NCBI RefSeq assembly: GCF_033095985.1
Contig: NZ_AP026802.1
Location: 124,001-188,000 of the forward strand
Source of the DNA: Xylocopilactobacillus apicola
Lineage (GTDB): Bacteria; Bacillota; Bacilli; Lactobacillales; Lactobacillaceae
Direction: 5' to 3'
Length of the DNA: 64,000 bases
Every line of letters starts with the position of its first letter. The first letter of the stretch is position 1. Position numbers and translations under genes: made by a program. Of this stretch, positions 58,185-64,000 are shown piece after piece. The notes below the pieces were generated by a model. That model was not told the DNA's origin. It was given only the letters and a program-made list of their open reading frames with translations, and did not search any database.

Positions 58185-58922
58185 ATGAGCAAATTATGTG
58201 CAATTGATAACGCTGAAATTGGGATGATGAGCGGCAAAGTTCAGGTCGACGGAATGTGGGTTTGTGAGGATCATTTAAAGCAAGCTGGTTTCAAAAATGC
58301 GACTGAAGCGTTGAAGAAGATCGATCGTTTCTCGCTGGAGGATCTGCAGCAGGCGCTTGCAAGAAATGTCAATTTAAAAGAGGCGATCGATGGGGATAAA
58401 AGTTCCCGGATGGCTGAAATCAAAGCACAGTTTGAGGCTGCTAAAGTTGTTGATCTTGTTGGAACCAAAAAAGAGGTCAAAGCGCTGCCTGAAATTTTGC
58501 AGCCCAACGAGGTCGTTAAATATGCTACAAGCGGTGTGATTAAGGGTACGGTTCTAATGGTGCTGACAGATAGCAGGATCTTGTTTATCGACAAAGGTCT
58601 GGTTTACGGCTTCAAGTCGACCGAAATCCCGCTAAACATGGTCAATAGCGTTTCGTATTCAACCGGAATGCTGTTTGGAAAAATCAGCATTACTAACGGA
58701 GCGATCACTACTACCATCGAAAGTGTTGGCAAGGAAAGCGCACCAATTATGGTCGATCGCATCAAAACCGAAATTGCTAATTCGCACCAAGCAGCCATTC
58801 ATCACGATGACGATCAGGATTTGATCTCCAAATTAAGAGAGTTGAAATCTTTAGTCGATGAAGGAATCCTCACGGAAGAAGAGTTTACTGCTAAAAAGAA
58901 ACAATTGTTAAATTTAAAATAG
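58185..58922 (+). CDS. PH-domain and SHOCT-domain protein
   Basis: This is a 245-residue soluble protein. The N-terminus has a small zinc-site-like pair (LCAIDN and CEDH). The middle (about 115-205) is a bacterial PH-like domain with VVKYATSGVIKGTVLMVLTD, SRILFID and IPLNMVNSVSYSTG. The C-terminus (about 215-245) is a SHOCT helix pair with LKSLVDEGILTEEEFTAKKK. Such proteins are common in lactic acid bacteria and phage-related regions. The function is unknown; binding of other proteins or membranes is likely. It is a single-gene unit with a terminator. Confidence 0.8.
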   Translation: MSKLCAIDNAEIGMMSGKVQVDGMWVCEDHLKQAGFKNATEALKKIDRFSLEDLQQALARNVNLKEAIDGDKSSRMAEIKAQFEAAKVVDLVGTKKEVKALPEILQPNEVVKYATSGVIKGTVLMVLTDSRILFIDKGLVYGFKSTEIPLNMVNSVSYSTGMLFGKISITNGAITTTIESVGKESAPIMVDRIKTEIANSHQAAIHHDDDQDLISKLRELKSLVDEGILTEEEFTAKKKQLLNLK

Positions 58923-58923
58923 A

Positions 58924-58967
58924 TCATTGAAAAAGCGGTATTCCGTTCATTTCAATGGGTTTTTAAT
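58924..58967 (+). terminator. Possible terminator after the PH/SHOCT gene
   Basis: CATTGAA and TTCAATG can pair, with an inner GCGG-ATTCCGT region in the loop, followed by GGGTTTTTAA. Confidence 0.5.
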
Positions 58968-58984
58968 TGAATATAATATTAATT

Positions 58985-59506
58985 TTATAAGCTTGGATCT
59001 AGCCAGGCATTTTTTTTGACTTCTAAAAAGATGAATTTAACTGATGGGAGGTCATCTGAATCACAAATTTCTCTTAAAACCTCATCGTCAACAGTTGCGA
59101 CCCGAAATGGAGTCGAATCATTTTCAAAGAGGTTAAAACTTACAACATTAATTTGATAGATTGGGTAGAATTCACCGTTTTCTTTTTGACCACCATTTTC
59201 TAAAATATCTTTAACGGTCCTTGCCAAATAGGTCGGGAGGTATCCTTCGTCTGGGATATTGTATCGAAAGATCGATTGAATCCTGATGAGGCATTTCTCC
59301 CCATTATCGAGTTCGGCAATTGCTTGGATGTATTCGTGTTTTAAGCAAGGTTTGCTTTGATCGTAAGGATCTTCAAATTCAGCATTAACAACATTTAGGC
59401 CAGCCATGTCTTTTACAAATCCGGCAAAAATATTGGGATGTTCACGATTGGCGAAAACCTTTTTCATTATGTAGGGGTTGAGTCTGGAATATTTTTGTTC
59501 TGTCAT
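58985..59506 (-). CDS. PD-(D/E)XK nuclease family (Rpn/transposase-like) protein, short
   Basis: The 173-residue protein begins with LNPYIMKKVFANREHPNIFAG, has an acidic AEFEDPYD stretch and IAELDNGEKCLIRIQSIFRYN. These resemble the DYLFKKIF start and the E-x-Q core of PD-(D/E)XK transposase-like (Rpn) proteins. Those are usually about 290 residues, so this is short. The call is tentative. Its upstream region is repeated before the gene at 60128-60412. Confidence 0.4.
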   Translation of the reverse strand: MTEQKYSRLNPYIMKKVFANREHPNIFAGFVKDMAGLNVVNAEFEDPYDQSKPCLKHEYIQAIAELDNGEKCLIRIQSIFRYNIPDEGYLPTYLARTVKDILENGGQKENGEFYPIYQINVVSFNLFENDSTPFRVATVDDEVLREICDSDDLPSVKFIFLEVKKNAWLDPSL

Positions 59507-59508
59507 TT

Positions 59509-59620
59509 TTTAAAACTCCTTTTTATTTTTGGGAGCCCTTTTTTAGCCCCCTATAATAAATTACGCAAAAAAATTAAAAATTGATCATATCGGAGCTAAA
59601 AAAATTAATTTTAAAAATCA
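59509..59620 (-). repeat. Upstream-region repeat, copy 1
   Basis: About 110 bp before the gene at 58985-59506 closely match 60425-60540. The copy includes an AAGGAG-like site, a GAGC-type hairpin (GGGGCTAAAAAAGGGCTCCC on the minus strand), and TTTATTATAGG as a possible -10 element. The region 59621-60127 behind it is AT-rich with no convincing gene. Confidence 0.65.
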
Positions 59621-60127
59621 GGTTCTTCAAATGGCAATAGGGGAATTGCAATCATCCATGTTAACTCATAACTATTTAAAAATGGGATCCTCCAAGTTTT
59701 ATTATTTAGTTAAAGCCTAATCATGCTTTTTATTTAAGCCTCTTTTTGGGTTTCAAAAAATAAACGTCACTGGTTTGTTGCTTTTCAATTGCGCTTACTT
59801 CGGGTTTTATCCCAGATTAAGATAAAGGGATGGCTTGACTTAATATAACCCCGATTTTTCTTCCGTGGTGCATAACTCGTGCTACTACTTTTATAAGTTT
59901 TGCGGTAGGAGCGGCATTGATCGCTGCTTTTAAATTTTTGATGAATAAACAGGGTTAAAGGTTCTTCCTTAGAAGATTTCAATAATTTAGAATTTACGTT
60001 TATTCTTTTGTTTTTATATCTTGGTTGAATCTTTCGCCTAAAAACATTTATCTAGCAAAAGAAACAAAATTCCTACTTAATCTTCCTTTTTTGGTAATTG
60101 AAAAGTATTTTCTAATTTAAATTTCAA

Positions 60128-60412
60128 TCATGGTTTGCTCGTATCGATACACTTATCCCAATATTTAACGTGCATCTGGTCAATCGGATTTGAACTTTGT
60201 GCAACGTTCGGGCCGGTTTCCGTTTGATTGGAGTACCAACAGAGATAGAACTGTTTGTTAATGGTAATTGAAAAAATATGTTCTAGTTGCATATGTTCGG
60301 CGAATAAAGTTTGGTCGACCTCTGCTTGATGATTTTTCAAAAACTGCATCCATTCTTTGGCCTTTTCAATTTTAGCGGCATAGACAGGAAATCCTTCAAG
60401 TTCGACAATCAT
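60128..60412 (-). CDS. DUF6176-family protein
   Basis: The 94-residue protein has FPVYAAKIEKAKEWMQFLKN, QLEHIFSI, FYLCWYSNQTETG and DQMHVKYWDKCID. This matches the small DUF6176 (ferredoxin-like/ABM-type) family in length and pattern. The function is unknown. Its promoter region is a copy of that upstream of 58985-59506, so the two genes are probably regulated alike. Confidence 0.65.
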   Translation of the reverse strand: MIVELEGFPVYAAKIEKAKEWMQFLKNHQAEVDQTLFAEHMQLEHIFSITINKQFYLCWYSNQTETGPNVAQSSNPIDQMHVKYWDKCIDTSKP

Positions 60413-60424
60413 GATTATTTGCTC

Positions 60425-60540
60425 CTTTAAAAACTCCTTTTTATTTTTGGGAGCCCTTTTTTAGCTCTCTATAATAAATTACGCCAAAAAATTAAAATTT
60501 GATCACAACGGATCTAAAAAAATAATTTTAAAAAACTATA
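60425..60540 (-). repeat. Upstream-region repeat, copy 2
   Basis: This is the second copy of the 110-bp upstream block at 59509-59620, with about 90 percent identity. On the minus strand it holds TTTATTATAGA as a possible -10, GAGCTAAAAAAGGGCTC as a hairpin, and AAAGGAG before the ATG of the DUF6176 gene. Confidence 0.65.
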
Positions 60541-60556
60541 ATTATTCACGTTTCTT

Positions 60557-60833
60557 TATTTCATAATTTTATTTAAAAAATCGTTAAAGTCAGTATCGTT
60601 TTCCTCACTCGCATCTTCCCAGTCTCTAGTGTCAGGCAATTTGCCGTTGTGTCAGAAATTGAGAAACATTTGTTGGACTTGCGCTTCTTCAGCAAATTCA
60701 CCTAAGACTTGCAGGAGTCCACAGTTACTGGCTCATGGATTAGGAAAGGTGAGCGAATGGATGTTTCTTTCAATTAATTCGGTAGGACGGCCCAGGTGAG
60801 GGTAAAAGGAGTTTTTGTTTTAGTATTTTCCAT
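60557..60833 (-). pseudogene. Decayed small gene of unknown family
   Basis: The minus strand shows patches of coding-like sequence in more than one frame. It begins MENTKTKTPFTLTWAVLPN, later reads GEFAEEAQVQQMFLNF, hits a TGA, and continues HNGKLPDTRDWEDASEEN. Stops and frame changes break it. I do not recognise the family. It probably once was a gene of about 90 residues. Confidence 0.4.
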
Positions 60834-60859
60834 TCTATCATTGCAAACATCTAAACACC

Positions 60860-60887
60860 AAAAAGCCGACTCAACGGTCAGCTTTTT
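60860..60887 (-). terminator. Terminator after the DUF4865 gene (possibly bidirectional)
   Basis: AAAAAGCCGAC and GTCAGCTTTTT form an 11-bp stem with one mismatch or wobble around a 6-base loop. Confidence 0.7.
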
Positions 60888-60890
60888 AAA

Positions 60891-61418
60891 CTATTTGTCT
60901 AATGATAAATGTAAAATTGTATATATTTTTTTATCGGTGTCTTGAGGTCGATTTTCAAAAAATGAGAAGGTTGCGTATTTCCATTTATCTGGATTGTAGA
61001 TCGTTACTTGTCCTAACATATCATCATAGCTTTCAGCCTTAAATTCAAAGCCATTCAATGCTGCAGCTTCAGGAATATCATGATATTCTTCCAGAACGTA
61101 TTTACTCTTAGGAAACGATTCGCTTAAATTAACAGTTTGAGTTACGCCAATTTCAATATTTTGCCAACCGAATGATCCGATGATATTGTCGAAGAAGCCG
61201 TCGAAAATGAATTTATTCATTCCCTCAGTCTGTTTCCAAACATATAGAGGCGAGTAACTGTTTTGTAAATCTCCTGAAGATTTGTCAGTTATTAAATATG
61301 CCTTGAAAAGTAGGTCAGTAAAACCGTCGGTCTTACTTCCATTATTTAGGACGCGATCTCTGATAATTCCCATCTCGTAGTCAGCGGGTAAGCCCACTTT
61401 ATATTGCATTGCTTGCAT
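60891..61418 (-). CDS. DUF4865-family protein
   Basis: The 175-residue protein begins MQAMQYKVGLPADYEMGIIR and has FTDLLFKAYLI, YSPLYVWKQTEGMNKFIFDG and FGWQNIEIGVTQTV. This is the DUF4865 pattern, often found next to LysR regulators and tautomerases. The reaction is unknown; a small-molecule detoxification role is often assumed. AAGGAG precedes the ATG. It is divergent from the LysR gene at 61528, which probably controls it. Confidence 0.75.
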   Translation of the reverse strand: MQAMQYKVGLPADYEMGIIRDRVLNNGSKTDGFTDLLFKAYLITDKSSGDLQNSYSPLYVWKQTEGMNKFIFDGFFDNIIGSFGWQNIEIGVTQTVNLSESFPKSKYVLEEYHDIPEAAALNGFEFKAESYDDMLGQVTIYNPDKWKYATFSFFENRPQDTDKKIYTILHLSLDK

Positions 61419-61527
61419 TTGTTGTTCTCCTTTATTTGGTATGACACTAGTATAGATTCGTGTACACGCTTGGCATAATCCTGGTTTGTGATATGCTTAT
61501 CATTATTAATGATAAGGTAGGTCACAA

Positions 61528-62256
61528 ATGAACTTTAACGATCTAATCGTATTCAAGACTATTTATGAAGAAAAAACCATTAACAAAGCTGCAAAAAAAT
61601 TGGGCTATACCCAATCTAATTTGACTGCTCGCCTGCATGCTCTAGAAAACGAATGCAATACAAGCCTTTTTGTCCGCAGTTACAATGGCGTTTTGGCTAC
61701 TGAAAACGGGGAGAAGTTTTACTCTTTCGTGCTTCAAACTTTATCCCAATTTGATGAATTAAAAAATTCATTTTCAAAACATTTACCAGAATTATTGACG
61801 TCAGAGCTGTTATTTAAGTACATTGTCGTTGATGACCAAGAATTCTCGATTGCTTCAACTAAAATTACCTGCAAAAAAACCAGCAAAATTGCCCTTGAAT
61901 TAAATAAAAGACATTACGATTATGTTGTTACCTTCAACAAGTTAAACCGAAATGATTTTAAACTGGTTGCAACCAAAGACCTTCCGGTCAGTTTTCTTTC
62001 GGGCAAAGAAAACATCAATGACGTACCAGTGCTGATTAACAGCGATCATTTATGTCCGCTTCGAAAACTCACAATTAAATTAGTAGAAAATCCTGAACGC
62101 TTGGTCGAAATTGATTCCCTGGAGAACATCTCACAGTTAGTTTTAGATGGTCAAGCCACTGCACTTTTGCCTAATTACTTGATCAAAGATGGATATCAGA
62201 CAATTGATGATCGTTCGTTTAGCGTTAACTATTATCGGTACAAATATTGTACTTAA
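61528..62256 (+). CDS. LysR-family transcriptional regulator
   Basis: The 242-residue protein has the typical LysR winged helix (FKTIYEEKTINKAAKKLGYT, then QSNLTARLHALENE). The ligand-binding part is shorter than usual: about 150 residues instead of about 210. It is divergent from the DUF4865 gene with about 110 bp between the starts, the usual arrangement for a LysR regulator and its target. AAGGTAGG lies upstream of the ATG. Confidence 0.82.
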   Translation: MNFNDLIVFKTIYEEKTINKAAKKLGYTQSNLTARLHALENECNTSLFVRSYNGVLATENGEKFYSFVLQTLSQFDELKNSFSKHLPELLTSELLFKYIVVDDQEFSIASTKITCKKTSKIALELNKRHYDYVVTFNKLNRNDFKLVATKDLPVSFLSGKENINDVPVLINSDHLCPLRKLTIKLVENPERLVEIDSLENISQLVLDGQATALLPNYLIKDGYQTIDDRSFSVNYYRYKYCT

Positions 62257-62266
62257 TGCAACATAA

Positions 62267-62306
62267 TGCATTTTGCTGACAAATTCCGTTCAAAATGCAG
62301 TATAAT
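62267..62306 (+). promoter_or_regulatory. Promoter with inverted repeat before the AAA ATPase gene
   Basis: TGCATTTTG (62267-62275) and CAAAATGCA (62291-62299) form a perfect 9-bp inverted repeat. TATAAT (62301-62306) follows at once. It is a good candidate operator that would cover the -35 region; the binding protein is unknown. Confidence 0.55.
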
Positions 62307-62336
62307 ACATTTTAAGGAAATATTCAGGAGAAACCA

Positions 62337-63563
62337 ATGGCACAATTTGAAGTAATTGAGCGACCAGCGCTTCTTAAACAGCTAATTGAATTTAAAGATC
62401 ATGATTTAATCAAAATTATCACGGGTGTTCGTCGATCGGGTAAATCGGTTCTTTTGATGATGTATCGCGATTGGCTTATCGATCAGGGGATATCTGCTGA
62501 TAACATCATTTATCTTAATTTTGAAGATTATGAGCTGCAGACAGTTAAAGATGAGGAGCAGTTAAGAGCGATTTTTGATCAAAAATTAAATGATATTAAA
62601 GGTCGTTTTTACATTTTACTCGATGAAATTCAAAATGTAGCAGGTTGGCAGCGAGTAGTTAACGGCCTGCGGGTTAGTTTTGATTGCGATCTCACAATTA
62701 CTGGATCAAACGCTCAAATGCTTTCGGGTGAGCTGGCGACTCTTTTGGCTGGTCGATATGTAGAGATACCAATCTATCCTTTGTCGTTTAGTGAATTTTT
62801 AACTGCCAAAAAAATCAGCGCTGATTCGCGCCAGGTTGATCAAGCTTTTATTGAGTATGAAAAATATGGTGGATTTCCTGCAGTAGTAATTGCAAATGAG
62901 CAGGTTAAAGATCAAATTCTTAAAGGAATCTATGATACAGTCCTCCTTAATGACGTTTCGATGCGGGGAAATATTCGGGATCTGACCGTTTTAAGGGCGT
63001 TAACCGGATTTTTGAGTGATAATACCGGTCAGCTAATTCAGCCAACGCGAATTGCCAATACGATGAAATCAGAGGGGCTTGATGTCAGTCCGCACACAAT
63101 CACTCGTTATCTAACGTTGTTGGAAAATGCATTTTTGTTTTATCGTTCGCGGCAATATGATCTTCGTGGACGTGAGTATCTAAGAACAGCTGGTAAGTAT
63201 TATGTTGTTGATCCTGGCTTAAGGCGCAGTGCGGTGGATCGAAGACCAGGTAATTATTCGAATCAACTGGAAAATATCGTTTATGTGGAACTGCTGAGGA
63301 GAAATTATATCGTCGACGTTGGGAAATTTGATTCTAAAGAGATTGATTTTATTGCTCGCAGGTCTGATGAATTAATGTATGTTCAAGTATCTTATGAATT
63401 GCCAGAAAACAAACACGAAACGGACAACCTGCTAAAGATTAAAGATAACTATCAAAAGATTGTGATCACTCAGCACTACTATGAATTTAAGGAGATCGAT
63501 GGGATTCCGGTGATTAATGTTGTTGATTGGCTCACCAAAGAACCAAATATTCAGTTCAAATAA
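62337..63563 (+). CDS. AAA ATPase with DUF4143 domain
   Basis: The 408-residue protein has an AAA_14 domain with IITGVRRSGKSVLL (Walker A), YILLDEIQNV (Walker B) and LTITGSNAQML (sensor). The C-terminal DUF4143 domain has a nuclease-like EIDFIARRSDELMYVQVSYEL pattern. This is a widespread family in bacteria and archaea; its function is unclear. It forms its own unit behind an inverted repeat. AGGAG precedes the ATG. Confidence 0.88.
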   Translation: MAQFEVIERPALLKQLIEFKDHDLIKIITGVRRSGKSVLLMMYRDWLIDQGISADNIIYLNFEDYELQTVKDEEQLRAIFDQKLNDIKGRFYILLDEIQNVAGWQRVVNGLRVSFDCDLTITGSNAQMLSGELATLLAGRYVEIPIYPLSFSEFLTAKKISADSRQVDQAFIEYEKYGGFPAVVIANEQVKDQILKGIYDTVLLNDVSMRGNIRDLTVLRALTGFLSDNTGQLIQPTRIANTMKSEGLDVSPHTITRYLTLLENAFLFYRSRQYDLRGREYLRTAGKYYVVDPGLRRSAVDRRPGNYSNQLENIVYVELLRRNYIVDVGKFDSKEIDFIARRSDELMYVQVSYELPENKHETDNLLKIKDNYQKIVITQHYYEFKEIDGIPVINVVDWLTKEPNIQFK

Positions 63564-63691
63564 TTTTTAAACAAATTTTTCTTTTGCGCCGTTGAAGTTC
63601 TAAATACCTATTATGTAAAATGATACTCTTAAAAAGAGTTAATTTCATCGAAAATCTCCTGACGATTTTAAAGTTTATTTCATAAATTTCA

Positions 63692-63721
63692 TTGACACGG
63701 TGTATTTTTGTTCGTTATAAT
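63692..63721 (+). promoter_or_regulatory. Promoter of the peptide-binding protein gene
   Basis: TTGACA (63692-63697), an 18-bp spacer and TATAAA (63716-63721) form a strong vegetative promoter about 33 bp before the ATG. Confidence 0.7.
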
Positions 63722-63753
63722 TATTAGCTAAAAGATCCACAAAGGAGAGATTA

Positions 63754-64000
63754 TGAAAATAAAGCAAACGATTGCTAGTATTTTATTGGCATTTACCCTT
63801 ACGGGTGCTACTACAGTGCAAGCAAAATCCGACCCAAAGCAGGTTCTAAACTGGACTGAAAGTGTTGAAATAGCATCTTTAGATAACGCACAAGGAACCG
63901 ATCTTTTGAGTTTCAACGTGATGTTAAATACGCAGGAGTCATTGTATCGTTTAGATGAAAAAGGGAAGCCACAACCGGCTTTAGCTCAGAAAACGACGAT
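63754..64000 (+). CDS. Oligopeptide ABC transporter substrate-binding protein, N-terminal part
   Basis: The gene runs off the window; about 82 residues are visible. It starts with a signal peptide (MKIKQTIASILLAFTLTGA, then AQA-type cleavage at VQA-KS). No lipobox cysteine is present, which is unusual because OppA proteins of lactic acid bacteria are normally lipoproteins. The mature part reads LNWTESVEIASLDNAQGTD and LNTQESLYRLDEKGKPQPAL, typical of the SBP_bac_5 (OppA) start. AAAGGAG precedes the ATG. Confidence 0.82.

Noticed and set aside
59785-59982. 65-residue Ser/Lys-rich frame on the minus strand
   Set aside because: No ribosome binding site, no family pattern and AT-rich low-complexity surroundings; probably chance.

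Overview
The window looks like a chromosomal segment of a low-GC Gram-positive bacterium, most likely a member of the Lactobacillaceae. The reasons are AGGAGG-type ribosome binding sites, cre-like catabolite boxes, many PTS permeases with RpiR-type regulators, a plantaricin-style quorum-sensing bacteriocin locus, an LXG toxin locus and a YfhO-type membrane protein. I saw no rRNA, tRNA or CRISPR array. Species assignment is not possible from reading alone.

Layout. 1-3.2 kb: the tail of one YfhO-family membrane protein and a complete second copy. 3.3-7.8 kb: a type VII-secreted LXG toxin locus (two small helical partners, the toxin and a probably frameshifted C-terminus), facing a tandem array of two full and one truncated membrane-anchored candidate immunity genes. 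7.8-13 kb: an alpha-glucoside operon (EIIA, EIICB, ChbG-like deacetylase, GH4 phospho-glucosidase) with a divergent RpiR regulator, followed by ISL3-type transposase debris. 13.5-21.5 kb: a quorum-sensing bacteriocin locus, all on the minus strand. It holds a duplicated two-peptide bacteriocin cassette with a putative immunity gene, a pheromone, a histidine kinase, a LytTR regulator, a C39-peptidase ABC exporter, its HlyD partner and an extra proline-rich double-glycine peptide. A broken group II intron sits behind the bacteriocin terminator. Several of the small peptides are shorter than 60 codons and easy to miss.

21.6-40.9 kb: a beta-glucoside catabolic region with four lactose/cellobiose-type EIIC permeases, three GH1 phospho-beta-glucosidases (one broken by a nonsense codon), two tyrosine-phosphatase-family proteins inside PTS operons, a ROK kinase, a gluconokinase-like kinase, a SemiSWEET transporter, an MgsA C-terminal-domain protein and four RpiR regulators. 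No EIIA or EIIB gene of the matching type is present, so these permeases must borrow those components from elsewhere.

41.2-58 kb: a defence island. It contains remnants of an AlbA/RecG-like ATPase and of HsdR, a Kiwa-like pair (4-TM protein frameshifted in a T run, plus a KwaB-like protein), a large helicase-methyltransferase with a companion methyltransferase-like protein, a SIR2-HerA pair with two co-directional accessory genes, and an AbiF/Abi_2 HEPN protein flanked by two copies of a structured RNA gene, each with its own promoter. 58-64 kb: ordinary genes (PH/SHOCT protein, nuclease-like protein, DUF6176, DUF4865 with a LysR regulator, AAA/DUF4143 ATPase) and the start of an oligopeptide-binding protein.

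The least standard parts are the AbiF locus with duplicated RNA, the bacteriocin locus with duplicated peptides and an orphan proline-rich peptide, and the frameshifted Kiwa-like and LXG genes.
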